A DNA stretch of 64,000 nucleotides from UBA1081 sp045537555 (GCA_045537555.1 JAZSPR010000069.1:1-64000); one strand, 5' to 3'; shown: positions 35,271 to 44,870, counted from the stretch's first letter. Program-made: numbers and translations. Notes: a model not told the origin generated them from the sequence alone.

Positions 35271-35993
35271 TTATTCTTCATCGGGTACTGAGGCAATAAG
35301 GCTGTTTCTGCGAATAAAAAGGAATACAGTTAACAGCAGATATTTGACTGTAAGAAGAATCTCAGAAAAAGATGTAAGGAATGTACTATGTGAATTCTGT
35401 GCTATATATGTTGAATTAAGAATTCCGATTGCGAGCTGTACAACCATTACGATTACGGTAAGAAGAGCAAAGTTTGAAAATTGTTTATCTTTCGCAGGAA
35501 ATGTTCCCCTGAGTTTCCAGAGATAAACAATATACGGTGTGGATATAGCAACAAGCTGAAGCAGAATGTTTACCACGGCGGTAAGAATCATTATGTTCAT
35601 ACGTGCCGTTTCATCTGCCGCTGTCAGAACATCAAGCTGTTCATACTGTGCAATGAGAACACTCATAAAAATAGCAACAAATGTAAGAATCAGACCAATA
35701 ACTATAAAAGCAACAGTCATTAAAGTAAGTTTTTTACCCATATAGTAATTCTGATTATCCTCACTGAGTTTGCAGAATTTATTGACTGCCAGGAAACCTC
35801 TGATTGTCATAACATCTGCAAAAATTGCAAATATTGAAACAAAACCGGCAAGAATTGTATTCATAACAACAGAAACTTCAACATTAGATACAATGTTATT
35901 CAGAATCGAATTAAGTGTAAGGGCAATTGCAGCTGTAAGAAGAAAAGTAGTTGCTTTGTAATCGAATTGCCTTGCTATTTCGCTTTTTTTCAT
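35271..35993 (-). CDS. Polytopic membrane protein of unknown function
   Basis: 240 residues with about six predicted transmembrane helices (for example TFLLTAAIALTLNSILNNIV, LMTVAFIVIGLILTFVAIFM, FALLTVIVMVVQLAIGILN). No catalytic motif or recognised family was seen. The ATG at 35993 is preferred, because GAGG in the 12-base gap after the kinase gene is spaced correctly only for it. It is cotranscribed with the NahK-like kinase, which might suggest a link to amino-sugar uptake, but nothing in the sequence itself supports that. Confidence 0.6.
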   Translation of the reverse strand: MKKSEIARQFDYKATTFLLTAAIALTLNSILNNIVSNVEVSVVMNTILAGFVSIFAIFADVMTIRGFLAVNKFCKLSEDNQNYYMGKKLTLMTVAFIVIGLILTFVAIFMSVLIAQYEQLDVLTAADETARMNIMILTAVVNILLQLVAISTPYIVYLWKLRGTFPAKDKQFSNFALLTVIVMVVQLAIGILNSTYIAQNSHSTFLTSFSEILLTVKYLLLTVFLFIRRNSLIASVPDEE

Positions 35994-36005
35994 CTGCATC
36001 ACCTC

Positions 36006-37124
36006 TTAAAGACTGTTGTAAACCTCTTGAGTGATTTTCTTCATTTCATCCATTTTCTGTTCCATATCATAAACAAGTTTAAACTGAGTATGGCATCTGT
36101 CAAGATTGTGCTCAGGATATGCCGTGCCGAAATATACATCACCGTCAAGATAGTCTGTAAGGAATCTGATACCGCATTCAAAAGTAAGAAGCTTTGCAGA
36201 GAAAGGAAGATAATCAATCTCAGTCTTTGTAAGACTCTTTCCTGCAGTTGAAAGATATCCTCTGACATATGTTTTATAAAGGTTTATATCCATTGAAACT
36301 TTTGAAAGATCTTTTTCATCTTCAGCGGCTGTACTTGCACCGAAACGGATAGCATCACCGAAATCATAAAGAGCAGAGCCGGGCATAACTGTATCAAGGT
36401 CTACAACACAGATTGGCATTTTTGTCTCTGAATCAAACATGATATTATTAAGTTTTGTGTCATTATGTGTTACACGGACAGGTATTTCACCCTTCGCAAT
36501 AAGTTCAACAATAATCTTTGTGTCTTCTTCTCTTTCAAGAACAAAATCAATTTCGGCTTTTACTTCATCTTTTCTGCCTGCTGCATTCTTTTCAACAGCT
36601 GCTTTAAGATTAAGAAAACGCTGATATGTATCATGGAAATTAGGAATTGTTTCAAAAAGAGTTTCACCGGGGAAATCAGCAAGCTGCGACTGGAAGTTTC
36701 CGAATGCAGCACCTGCTCTGAAAAATATTTCTTCATTTTCAATGCTGTCATATGAAAAAGCATTTTCAACATAGTTATAAAAACGCCAATATTCACCATC
36801 GGAATCTCTGAAACAATTTTTACCGTCAACAGTAAAGTAAACTGAAAGAGTTTCTCTTTCGGGGTCACCGCCTGATTCCTTAATCTTTGCACGGATATGG
36901 TCCGTAACTCTCATAGCATTATCCATAAGTTCAAGAGGTTTTTTGAAAACAGTTGTGTTGATAAGCTGAAGAAGTCTTTTTTCACCGTTATCGAGAGTGA
37001 TAACATATGTACGGTTAATGTGCCCTGTGTGAATCATAAACCAGTCAGTCATCTTACCTTTCAGACCGTATGCTTCAAGTATTTCCTCTATAGTTAAAGG
37101 GAGTTTATCTTCAATTATAGCCAT
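36006..37124 (-). CDS. Phosphotransferase of the N-acetylhexosamine 1-kinase (NahK) type
   Basis: 372 residues of the aminoglycoside phosphotransferase/choline kinase fold. FMIHTGHINRTYVITLDNG is the nucleotide loop. RVTHNDTKLNNIMFD is the catalytic loop with the catalytic Asp, and VVDLDTVMPGSALYDFGDAI the metal-binding loop. The HNDTKLNN form and the RFGASTAAEDE block closely resemble bifidobacterial NahK, which makes GlcNAc-1-P or GalNAc-1-P from free amino sugars. No lacto-N-biose phosphorylase is nearby, so the pathway here is unclear. Start at 37124 because AAAGGAC is spaced 8 bases from it; an in-frame upstream TTG lies ahead of this site. Confidence 0.78.
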   Translation of the reverse strand: MAIIEDKLPLTIEEILEAYGLKGKMTDWFMIHTGHINRTYVITLDNGEKRLLQLINTTVFKKPLELMDNAMRVTDHIRAKIKESGGDPERETLSVYFTVDGKNCFRDSDGEYWRFYNYVENAFSYDSIENEEIFFRAGAAFGNFQSQLADFPGETLFETIPNFHDTYQRFLNLKAAVEKNAAGRKDEVKAEIDFVLEREEDTKIIVELIAKGEIPVRVTHNDTKLNNIMFDSETKMPICVVDLDTVMPGSALYDFGDAIRFGASTAAEDEKDLSKVSMDINLYKTYVRGYLSTAGKSLTKTEIDYLPFSAKLLTFECGIRFLTDYLDGDVYFGTAYPEHNLDRCHTQFKLVYDMEQKMDEMKKITQEVYNSL

Positions 37125-37168
37125 TTTAATCTTGTCCTTTCGTATCAAGCAGTAATAATCCGTTTATC

Positions 37169-37197
37169 ATTATATACTTTTTTTATTAAATAGTCAA
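37169..37197 (-). promoter_or_regulatory. Promoter of the NahK-like gene
   Basis: On the minus strand TTGACT (37197-37192) and TATAAT (37174-37169) are separated by 17 bases. It is divergent from the pyrH promoter only about 20 bases away. Confidence 0.8.
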
Positions 37198-37215
37198 TAT
37201 TTTTATTTAAATGTC

Positions 37216-37244
37216 TTTACAGATTAAAAATAATATTGTAAAAT
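37216..37244 (+). promoter_or_regulatory. Promoter of the pyrH operon
   Basis: TTTACA (37216-37221) and TAAAAT (37239-37244) are separated by 17 bases, about 30 bases upstream of the pyrH start. Confidence 0.75.
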
Positions 37245-37273
37245 AAATACATATTTAAATGGAGGTATTTTCT

Positions 37274-37981
37274 ATGGAGAGGAAGTATAACAGGATACTC
37301 CTGAAACTCAGCGGTGAAGTTCTCGCCGGAGAAAAAAAACAGGGAATCGATTTTGATACTGTTGAAAAAGTCTGTAAAATTATAAAAAAATGTTCAGACA
37401 TCGGAGTTCAGATCGGTATTGTAGTCGGCGGAGGCAACTTCTGGAGAGGTCGTTCAAGCGGTAATATGGACAGAACAAGAGCAGACCATATAGGCATGCT
37501 TGCAACAACAATGAATGCACTTGCTGTTGCTGACACACTTGAAGCTATGGATGTACCCGTAAGAGTACAGACTGCAATTGAAATGCGACAGATTGCAGAA
37601 CCTTACATAAGAAATAAAGCTATAAGACATTTTGAAAAAGGCAGAGTTGTTATTTTCGGATGCGGAACAGGTTCACCTTATTTCAGCACAGATACAGCAG
37701 CATCTCTGAGAGCTGCAGAAATAAAAGCAGATGTCATGCTTAAAGCAACAAATGTTGACGGTGTTTACAACAAAGACCCGAACAAATTTGATGATGCCGT
37801 CAAGTTTGATTCACTCACACATGCAGATGTTGTTGAAAAAGGCTACGGTGTTATGGACAGCACAGCAGCCGCACTCTGTAAAGATAACAATATTCCTATT
37901 CTTGTATTCAATCTTCAGGATCCCGAAAACATTTTCAGAGCCGTTACAGGTGAAGAAATCGGAACTCTTGTTGTTGACTGA
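37274..37981 (+). CDS. pyrH: UMP kinase
   Basis: 235 residues of the amino acid kinase family; it phosphorylates UMP to UDP. RILLKLSGEVLAG is the N-terminal phosphate loop. VVGGGNFWRGR is the second nucleotide loop, and the GCGTGSPYFSTDTAASLRA region the UMP-binding core with LKATNVDGVYNKDP. GGAGG lies 8 bases before the ATG at 37274, so the in-frame ATG at 37259 is not used. It heads the conserved pyrH-frr-uppS-cdsA-dxr-rseP-ispG run. Confidence 0.95.
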   Translation: MERKYNRILLKLSGEVLAGEKKQGIDFDTVEKVCKIIKKCSDIGVQIGIVVGGGNFWRGRSSGNMDRTRADHIGMLATTMNALAVADTLEAMDVPVRVQTAIEMRQIAEPYIRNKAIRHFEKGRVVIFGCGTGSPYFSTDTAASLRAAEIKADVMLKATNVDGVYNKDPNKFDDAVKFDSLTHADVVEKGYGVMDSTAAALCKDNNIPILVFNLQDPENIFRAVTGEEIGTLVVD

Positions 37982-38014
37982 TAAAAATAATAATTTACTA
38001 ACGGAGGTTATCTC

Positions 38015-38575
38015 ATGGAACTTAAAGAACTTTATGAAAAGACCAAAGAAAGAATGAATAAAACTATCAATTCCCTTCATTCGGAATACGATTCAATCAG
38101 AGCCGGCAGAGCAAGTGCAAAGGTTCTTGATAAAATTCAGGCTGACTACTACGGCACTCCCACCCCCATCAATCAGATGGCAAGCGTTTCAAATGCCGAT
38201 GCAAGAACACTTGTAATTCAACCGTGGGATAAATCAGCACTCACACTAATTTGCAAAGCTATCCAGCAGTCAGATCTCGGCATCAATCCGCAGAATGACG
38301 GTACTGTTATCCGTCTCAACTTCCCCCCTCTCACAGAGGAAAGAAGAAAACAGCTCACCAAAGAAATTGCTAAAATAGCCGAAGATGCAAAAGTTGCAAT
38401 CCGTCAGATAAGACGAGATTCAATTGACAAAATCAAAGCAGCAAAAAAAGCAAACGAGATCACAGAAGACGACCAGAAACAGGGCGAAGATAAAATTCAG
38501 AAAATCACAGATGATTTCGTAAAGCAGATTGAAGAAATCGAAAAAGCTAAATCTGCTGAAATCATGGAGATTTAA
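38015..38575 (+). CDS. frr: Ribosome recycling factor
   Basis: 186 residues, the usual length. RRF splits post-termination ribosomes with EF-G. EYDSIRAGRASAKVLDKIQ is the conserved N-terminal helix. The central YYGTPTPINQMASVS and LVIQPWDKSAL belong to the beta domain, and LTEERRKQLTKEIAKIAEDA the C-terminal helix. GGAGG lies upstream. It sits between pyrH and uppS as in most Firmicutes. Confidence 0.96.
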   Translation: MELKELYEKTKERMNKTINSLHSEYDSIRAGRASAKVLDKIQADYYGTPTPINQMASVSNADARTLVIQPWDKSALTLICKAIQQSDLGINPQNDGTVIRLNFPPLTEERRKQLTKEIAKIAEDAKVAIRQIRRDSIDKIKAAKKANEITEDDQKQGEDKIQKITDDFVKQIEEIEKAKSAEIMEI

Positions 38576-38578
38576 AAA

Positions 38579-39316
38579 ATGGCTGACAAAAAAAATCTGC
38601 CCGTTTTTTCCGTTTTACCGAAACATGTCGGTTTTATAATGGACGGTAACGGCAGATGGGCAAAAAACAGAGGACTTCCCCGAAGTGAAGGTCACAAAGC
38701 AGGAGCTAAGACATTCAGAAAAATCGGTGAATATGCGGCTGACCTCGGCATTGAAGTTGTTACATTCTATGCATTTTCAACCGAAAACTGGAAACGTCCC
38801 GAAGCAGAAGTCAATGCTATCATGGAACTTTTCGGAGATTATCTCAACGAGGTAATTGACCGTATACGTGAAAACGAAGAAAAAGGCATAAGACTTAAAT
38901 TTATCGGTGACAGAAAAGGGATTTCACCCGAACTTCTGAATCTTATGGATTACACGGAAAAACTGACTGAAAACAAATCAAGAGTCACTCTTAATATTGC
39001 AATAAATTACGGCGGCAGACACGAAATTGCTTCCGCTGTAAAAGTAATTGCCGAAAAAGCCGTAAAGGGCGAAATTAATCCTGAAGAAATTGACGAAAAA
39101 ATGATTTCAGATTATCTTTACACCAAAGGTCAGCCTGACCCTGACCTGATTATCCGTCCGAGCGGTGAATTCAGAACTTCAAATTTTCTTACATGGCAGG
39201 GCGCATACTCAGAACTCTGGTTTTCTGATGTACTTTGGCCCGATTTTAACGAAGAAAACTTCAATGAAGCTCTTCGTGCTTATGAAAACAGAAACCGTCG
39301 TTTCGGCGGTGTATAA
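38579..39316 (+). CDS. uppS: Isoprenyl transferase (undecaprenyl diphosphate synthase)
   Basis: 245 residues of the cis-prenyltransferase family; makes the C55 lipid carrier precursor for cell wall synthesis. HVGFIMDGNGRWAKNRGLPR holds the catalytic Asp, then GHKAGAKTFR, YAFSTENWKRP, INYGGRHEI and DLIIRPSGEFRTSNFLTWQ (conserved RxSGExRxSxFxxWQ). Its ribosome binding site lies inside the end of frr, 3 bases before the start. Confidence 0.95.
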   Translation: MADKKNLPVFSVLPKHVGFIMDGNGRWAKNRGLPRSEGHKAGAKTFRKIGEYAADLGIEVVTFYAFSTENWKRPEAEVNAIMELFGDYLNEVIDRIRENEEKGIRLKFIGDRKGISPELLNLMDYTEKLTENKSRVTLNIAINYGGRHEIASAVKVIAEKAVKGEINPEEIDEKMISDYLYTKGQPDPDLIIRPSGEFRTSNFLTWQGAYSELWFSDVLWPDFNEENFNEALRAYENRNRRFGGV

Positions 39317-39326
39317 CCGACATTAT

Positions 39327-39352
39327 CAGCGGAACTTTTCTCGGTTCCGCTG
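39327..39352 (+). other. Hairpin between uppS and cdsA
   Basis: A perfect 9-base stem CAGCGGAAC / GTTCCGCTG (39327-39335 with 39344-39352) lies in the 68-base gap between the two genes. There is no clean T run after it, so it is more likely an attenuator or RNA processing/stability element than a full terminator. Confidence 0.5.
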
Positions 39353-39384
39353 TTTGTCGTTGTTAGAAAGGTTACATTAATATT

Positions 39385-40224
39385 ATGAAAACAAGAATTA
39401 TCACTGCTGTTCTCGCAATAGTTATCATACTTGTTCCGTGTTTTGTATTTTTACATTCTTTTGTTCTCCCCCTCATACTTGGGCTTTTTTCGGCAATTGC
39501 CGTTTATGAAATTATCAATGCCACAGGCGGTAAAAACAAAGCACTTCTTATACTCAGCTGTCTGACTGCCGCCGCAATTCCTTTTTCATTTCATTTTAAT
39601 CTTGAAATTCCGTTTATGCCCGTTGCAATCATTTATGTACTGGCATATCTTATCATAATGGTGCCAATGCATAAAATAACAAAATTCAATGATGTCATAA
39701 CAGCACTTTTTTCAACAGTTGCGGTACCATGCTCATTGTCTGTATTCGTTCTTCTTCGTGATACGTATATTGAATATCCGGATAAATTCTCAAAATCTGC
39801 AGGCGTTTTCCTTATTCTTTTTGCGATGTTCTGCGCATGGATGACAGACACTTTTGCTTATTTTACGGGAAAATTCCTCGGCAAACACAAGCTCTGCCCA
39901 AATGTCAGTCCAAACAAGACAATTGAAGGTGCCGTGGGTGGTGTAATCGGAAATATGATTGCCTGCAGTATTATGTTCATAATTTTTGACAAATTCTTCT
40001 TTACGGTGCATACTCTCGCCCTGTGGCAGATTATAATTATAAGTGCAATACTTTCTGTTATAAGTATGTTCGGAGACCTTTCAGCATCTCTTATCAAGAG
40101 AAATCACGGAATAAAAGACTTCGGAAATATCTTCCCCGGTCACGGCGGTGTAATGGACAGAATCGACAGCTGTCTGTTTGTTCTTCCCGCACTTTATGTT
40201 TCACTTTATTTTTTAGTTTTCTGA
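39385..40224 (+). CDS. cdsA: Phosphatidate cytidylyltransferase
   Basis: 279 residues with about eight transmembrane helices. CdsA forms CDP-diacylglycerol from phosphatidic acid and CTP. CAWMTDTFAYFTGKFLGKHK and LCPNVSPNKTIEGAVGG are conserved core motifs, and the C-terminal family signature is SLIKRNHGIKDFGNIFPGHG followed by GVMDRIDS. It lies between uppS and dxr in the classical order. Confidence 0.94.
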   Translation: MKTRIITAVLAIVIILVPCFVFLHSFVLPLILGLFSAIAVYEIINATGGKNKALLILSCLTAAAIPFSFHFNLEIPFMPVAIIYVLAYLIIMVPMHKITKFNDVITALFSTVAVPCSLSVFVLLRDTYIEYPDKFSKSAGVFLILFAMFCAWMTDTFAYFTGKFLGKHKLCPNVSPNKTIEGAVGGVIGNMIACSIMFIIFDKFFFTVHTLALWQIIIISAILSVISMFGDLSASLIKRNHGIKDFGNIFPGHGGVMDRIDSCLFVLPALYVSLYFLVF

Positions 40225-40235
40225 GGTGAAAAGAA

Positions 40236-41378
40236 ATGAAAAAAATTGCAATTCTCGGTTCAACAGGTTCAATCGGCACACAGTCAATTGATGTTGCAAG
40301 TAAACATAACTATAAAGTGACAGCTCTCACAGCTCATTCAAATGCAAAACTTCTTGAGGAGCAGGCAAGACTTCTCAAGCCGCATAAGGTCGCTCTTTAT
40401 GATAAAAAAGGTGCAGAAGAACTTAAAACTGCTCTTGCTGATACTGATATAAAAGTACTTTCAGGTGAAGAAGGTATAATTGAATGTGCTGCAGAAACTG
40501 ATGCAAATACAGTTATAAATTCAGTTGTCGGCATGGCAGGTCTAAAACCTACCCTTGCTGTTATCAATGCCGGAAAAACACTTGCACTTGCAAACAAAGA
40601 GTCTCTTGTTGCGGGTGGTCAGCTTGTTATGGATGCTGCAAAAAAAAATAATGTATCAATTCTTCCTGTTGACAGCGAACATTCAGCTATTTTTCAATGT
40701 CTTCAGGGAAAGCCGTCAAACAAGTCACTCAAAAAGATTATTCTCACAGCATCAGGCGGTCCTTTCTTCGGAAAATCAAAAGAAGAAATGCAAAATATGA
40801 CTGCCGCTGATGCTCTTAAACACCCCAATTGGAGTATGGGTGCTAAAATAACCATTGACTCTGCTACTATGTTCAACAAGGGCCTTGAACTGATTGAAGC
40901 AGTATGGCTATTCGGTGTTACTCCCGATATGATTGACATTGTTGTGCACCGTGAAAGCATTGTACATTCAATGGTTGAATACGATGATAATTCAGTAATT
41001 GCGCAACTCGGTCTTCCCGATATGAGAATCCCTATTCAGTATGCTCTGACCTACCCCGAAAGATTTGAGTCACCAACTGGTGAAATCAATTTTGCAAAAC
41101 TCGGAAAACTCACATTTTTTGAACCCGATTATGATACATTCCGTTGTATTGATATCTGCAGAAATGCAATAAATCAGGGCGGTCTTATGCCTTCAGCCGT
41201 TAATTCAGCAAACGAAGAAGTAAACAGACTTTTCAGAGAAGGAAAAATCGGCTTCAATGACATTCCCGACCTCATTCTCAAAGGTGCTGCTGCCGCTCCC
41301 GTAAAAGATATTTTTACTGTTGATGATGTTTACGAAACAGACGCACTTGTAAGAGAATGTGTAATTTCAAACATCTGA
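40236..41378 (+). CDS. dxr: 1-deoxy-D-xylulose-5-phosphate reductoisomerase
   Basis: 380 residues. Dxr converts DXP to MEP with NADPH, the committed MEP-pathway step. ILGSTGSIGTQSIDVA is the NADPH-binding motif. LANKESLVAGG, LPVDSEHSAIFQ (metal ligands) and TASGGPFF follow, then MGAKITIDSATMFNKGLELI and MPSAVNSANEEVN. With uppS and ispG in the same operon it shows that this organism makes isoprenoids through the MEP pathway. Confidence 0.96.
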   Translation: MKKIAILGSTGSIGTQSIDVASKHNYKVTALTAHSNAKLLEEQARLLKPHKVALYDKKGAEELKTALADTDIKVLSGEEGIIECAAETDANTVINSVVGMAGLKPTLAVINAGKTLALANKESLVAGGQLVMDAAKKNNVSILPVDSEHSAIFQCLQGKPSNKSLKKIILTASGGPFFGKSKEEMQNMTAADALKHPNWSMGAKITIDSATMFNKGLELIEAVWLFGVTPDMIDIVVHRESIVHSMVEYDDNSVIAQLGLPDMRIPIQYALTYPERFESPTGEINFAKLGKLTFFEPDYDTFRCIDICRNAINQGGLMPSAVNSANEEVNRLFREGKIGFNDIPDLILKGAAAAPVKDIFTVDDVYETDALVRECVISNI

Positions 41379-41394
41379 AAGGATTGATTTTTAA

Positions 41395-42486
41395 TTGAAT
41401 TTATTTCCCTTAGCAATAAATTTTTCCGAAATATGGAATAAAGCATGGCCGATACTCATGGCAATTCTCTTTTTCGGACTGATAATAGGTATTCACGAAT
41501 TCGGACACTTCATTTCAGCTAAAATATTCGGAGTCAGAGTACACGAATTTGCACTCGGAATGGGTCCCGCCATTTTCAAAAAGAAAAAAGGTGAAACACA
41601 GTATGCACTCAGACTCTTCCCTATCGGCGGTTATGTCAATATGGAAGGTGAAGATGAAGAAAGTGACGATGAAGGAGCATTCTGCAAAAAGAAGTGGTGG
41701 CAGAAACTAATCATTGTTGCCGCAGGTGCAATAATGAACCTTATTCTCGGACTTATTTTTGTCACAATCCTGACATGCATGGATGACCTTGTAGGTACAA
41801 CGCAGATTCACTCTTTCCATGAAAATGCAACAAGTGTACAGTACGGACTTGAAGCCGGTGATACAATTAAGAAAATCAACGGTACAAATATTTATTCAAG
41901 CCGTGATATCAGTTATGCTCTGCAGAGAGATGAAGACGGTATTTATGACTTTGTAGTTAACCGTAACGGTGAAAAAATTGAACTCAAAGATGTTCATTTT
42001 GAAACAAAACCTGCCGATAACGGACATAATATAATCATTTTTGATTTTATTATAGTGGGTGTTGAAAAGACCCCCGTTAACGTCATCACTACATCATTTC
42101 TTGACACAGTTTCAACTGCAAGACTTGTTTGGCTCACTCTTTTTGACCTCATAACCGGACGTTACGGGCTTAACGATCTTTCAGGTCCTGTCGGTACTGT
42201 TTCAATTATTGCAGAAACCACATCACAGGCAGTTGCATCAGGTGCAGGTTTTGATATGATAATATACATCATGGCTCTCATCTCAATCAACGTCGGTGTA
42301 TTTAATCTTCTTCCCATCCCTGCACTCGACGGAGGACGACTGTTCTTTATCCTGATTGAAGCAATCAGAAGAAAACCCATTCCTGCAAAATATGAGGGAT
42401 ATATTCATGCAGTAGGCATGGCGTTATTACTGCTTCTTATGGTCGTTATAACATTCAATGATATTAAAAATCTTATTATAAATTAA
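41395..42486 (+). CDS. rseP: RIP (site-2) metalloprotease RseP
   Basis: 363 residues, an intramembrane zinc protease. LIIGIHEFGHFISAKIFGVR holds the HExxH site. GMGPAIFKKKKGETQYALRL and LFPIGGYVNMEGEDEE follow, then a PDZ domain at about 140-210. NDLSGPVGTVSI and NLLPIPALDGGRLFFIL (the LDG third metal ligand) come next, with four transmembrane helices in total. The start codon is TTG at 41395, with AAAGGA about 11 bases upstream; no ATG or GTG fits the site. It acts in regulated proteolysis of membrane regulators. Confidence 0.93.
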   Translation: MNLFPLAINFSEIWNKAWPILMAILFFGLIIGIHEFGHFISAKIFGVRVHEFALGMGPAIFKKKKGETQYALRLFPIGGYVNMEGEDEESDDEGAFCKKKWWQKLIIVAAGAIMNLILGLIFVTILTCMDDLVGTTQIHSFHENATSVQYGLEAGDTIKKINGTNIYSSRDISYALQRDEDGIYDFVVNRNGEKIELKDVHFETKPADNGHNIIIFDFIIVGVEKTPVNVITTSFLDTVSTARLVWLTLFDLITGRYGLNDLSGPVGTVSIIAETTSQAVASGAGFDMIIYIMALISINVGVFNLLPIPALDGGRLFFILIEAIRRKPIPAKYEGYIHAVGMALLLLLMVVITFNDIKNLIIN

Positions 42487-42496
42487 GGTGATTGAT

Positions 42497-43552
42497 ATGT
42501 TTTCAAGAAGAAAAGCAAAGGAAGTTAAAATCGGAAATATCACAATCGGAGGAAATCACCCGATTGCAGTTCAATCAATGCTCAATACTCTTGCCTCCGA
42601 TGCAGATGCATGTGTGGAGCAAGCTTTAAGACTGCAGAATGCCGGTTGCGAAATTATCAGAACAGCAGTACCCGACCTTGACTGCGTTAAAACCGTATAC
42701 AAACTAAAAGAAAACATTAATATCCCCGTTGTAGCAGATATTCATTTTGACTACAGAATCGCACTTGAATGTGCCGAAGCAGGTATAGATAAAATCAGAA
42801 TCAACCCCGGTAACATCGGGTCAGACGACAGAGTAAAAGCCGTTGCAGACAAATGCAGAGAAAAGAATATACCAATAAGAATAGGTGTAAATTCAGGTTC
42901 TCTTGAAAAAGAAATTCTTGCAAAATATGGCTCTCCCACTCCCGAAGCTCTTGCAGAGAGTGCAATGTATCATGCTTCTCTTCTTGAAAAATTTGATTTT
43001 GACAACATAATTCTATCTCTCAAATCATCCGATGTAATGAAATCGTTTGAAGCTTACAGCATTGTCGGAGAAAAATGTGATTATCCGTTACATATCGGTG
43101 TTACGGAAGCAGGAACGGAGAGAATGGGCATAATAAAATCATCTGCCGGTCTCGGAGCACTGCTTCTCAACGGTATCGGTGATACAATGCGAATTTCACT
43201 CACAGCCGATCCCGTAAAAGAAATTTATGCGGCATATGATTTGCTGAAAGCATTGGGACTTCGTAACAAAGGTATAAAATTTGTTTCATGTCCTACATGC
43301 GGACGAACAAAAATTGATCTTATAAAACTCGCAAGCGAAGCTGAAGAAAGGCTCAAAGGCTGCACCAAAGAATTAACAGTCGCAATTATGGGGTGTATTG
43401 TAAACGGCCCGGGAGAAGCCCGTGAAGCAGACATCGGTATTGCAGGCGGTGACGGTTGCGGACTTATTTTCAAAAAAGGAGAAATACTCAGAAAAGTTCC
43501 CGAAGATAAGCTTATAGATGAACTTATAAGTGAAATTGAGAACTCATTCTGA
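42497..43552 (+). CDS. ispG: 4-hydroxy-3-methylbut-2-enyl-diphosphate synthase
   Basis: 351 residues. IspG reduces MEcPP to HMBPP with a [4Fe-4S] cluster. ITIGGNHPIAVQSMLNT, DIHFDYRIALECAEAGIDKI and RINPGNIGSDDRV belong to the TIM barrel. The cluster ligands are in FVSCPTCGRTKIDL and AIMGCIVNGPGEAREADIG. The start is ATG at 42497, 7 bases after AAGGTG; the GTG at 42488 is part of that site. Confidence 0.95.
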   Translation: MFSRRKAKEVKIGNITIGGNHPIAVQSMLNTLASDADACVEQALRLQNAGCEIIRTAVPDLDCVKTVYKLKENINIPVVADIHFDYRIALECAEAGIDKIRINPGNIGSDDRVKAVADKCREKNIPIRIGVNSGSLEKEILAKYGSPTPEALAESAMYHASLLEKFDFDNIILSLKSSDVMKSFEAYSIVGEKCDYPLHIGVTEAGTERMGIIKSSAGLGALLLNGIGDTMRISLTADPVKEIYAAYDLLKALGLRNKGIKFVSCPTCGRTKIDLIKLASEAEERLKGCTKELTVAIMGCIVNGPGEAREADIGIAGGDGCGLIFKKGEILRKVPEDKLIDELISEIENSF

Positions 43553-43567
43553 TGAAAAATTCAGAAT

Positions 43568-44851
43568 ATGAAAAAAATCAAAAAAAATATTCCGAATAAA
43601 ACATGGTTCAAACTTGATAATGCCGGCACTGTTTTTCCGGGTCAGAATACACAGACATGGTCTAATGTAATCAGAGCGTCTATAAATCTGAAAGAAGAAA
43701 TTGATCCTGGAATTCTGTTTGAAGCCGTAAAACAATGCTTACCGAGATTTCCTACAATGGCAGTAAGACTCCGTAACGGTTTTTTCTGGCATTACATTGA
43801 AAAAAATCCTGAGCCTCCTGTTGTTCTGCCCGATGCGAACAATCCGTGCCTACGTATCAAATTTGACGAAAACAACAGATATATGTTCAGAATATTCTAT
43901 TATAAAAACAGAATTTCACTCGAAATTTTCCATGCATTAACAGACGGATTCGGTGCCTGTGTATTTCTTAACACAATCACGGCACAGTATCTCAGATTAA
44001 AAGGTTATTCAATTCCTGTCGGCGGTATGGTTCTTGATATAAATGAAGAACCAAAACCCGAAGAAATTGAAGACTCTTTTGTCAAATACGCGTCAAAAAC
44101 CGGAAAAGAAAGACTGCCGCTATTCAAAACCTACCACAGAACAGGCACAAAAATGCCGAAACATACATCAATAATAACAACGGGATATGTTCCTGTTGAT
44201 AAAGTCAAAGCAAAATCAAAGGAATACAGTGTTACAATAACCGAATATCTTGCAGGAATTCTTATGTATCTGCATATTCAGTTTCAGAAAGCTGAAAACA
44301 CACGTCAGAAAGATGTATGCATGCAGATTCCCGTTAACGCAAGAAATCAGTTTCCTTCAAAAACACTCAGAAACTTTTCAGTAAACTATAATTTACGGAT
44401 TGACCCTAATTGGGGTGAATATACTTTTGAAGAAGTATTAAGACACCTTTCCCTGAGTCTCAGACTTACAAACAATCCCAAACATCTCTCAGTTATGTTT
44501 GCGGCAAATATTGCAATGGAAAAAAATCCTTTTATGAGATTTCTGCCGTTGTTTATCAAAGATCTTGCTGTCGGCCTTGTATTTGTATTCGGTGCCGAAA
44601 AAACAACAACATCTGTTTTTACAAACCTCGGAGTTGCAAAAGTGCCTGATGAAATGATGGAACACATTGAAAGCTGTATTCTTATGCCAAGCCCCGGCAG
44701 ACTCAACGGAGCAAGAGTCGGAGCCGCATCAATCGGTAATACAATGGCGATTACTTTTTCAAATATGTATACCGATACCGATGTTGAAAGAGAATTTTTC
44801 CGTTTTCTGATAAAAGAAGGAATTCCCGTAAAAATAGAAAGTAATAAGTAA
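43568..44851 (+). CDS. Condensation-fold acyltransferase (alcohol acetyltransferase-like)
   Basis: 427 residues. The central EIFHALTDGFGACVFLN contains the HxxxDG catalytic motif of the condensation/BAHD/AATase superfamily. NFSVNYNLRID and the later FTNLGVAK match the DFGWG-like second half of such folds only loosely. No carrier-protein domain is present, so it is a stand-alone acyl transfer enzyme rather than part of an NRPS. Acceptor and donor are unknown. It starts 15 bases after ispG without a clear ribosome binding site and is followed by a zinc-ribbon membrane protein gene. The two probably act together. Confidence 0.65.
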   Translation: MKKIKKNIPNKTWFKLDNAGTVFPGQNTQTWSNVIRASINLKEEIDPGILFEAVKQCLPRFPTMAVRLRNGFFWHYIEKNPEPPVVLPDANNPCLRIKFDENNRYMFRIFYYKNRISLEIFHALTDGFGACVFLNTITAQYLRLKGYSIPVGGMVLDINEEPKPEEIEDSFVKYASKTGKERLPLFKTYHRTGTKMPKHTSIITTGYVPVDKVKAKSKEYSVTITEYLAGILMYLHIQFQKAENTRQKDVCMQIPVNARNQFPSKTLRNFSVNYNLRIDPNWGEYTFEEVLRHLSLSLRLTNNPKHLSVMFAANIAMEKNPFMRFLPLFIKDLAVGLVFVFGAEKTTTSVFTNLGVAKVPDEMMEHIESCILMPSPGRLNGARVGAASIGNTMAITFSNMYTDTDVEREFFRFLIKEGIPVKIESNK

Positions 44852-44870
44852 TAAAAAGGATGATAATATT

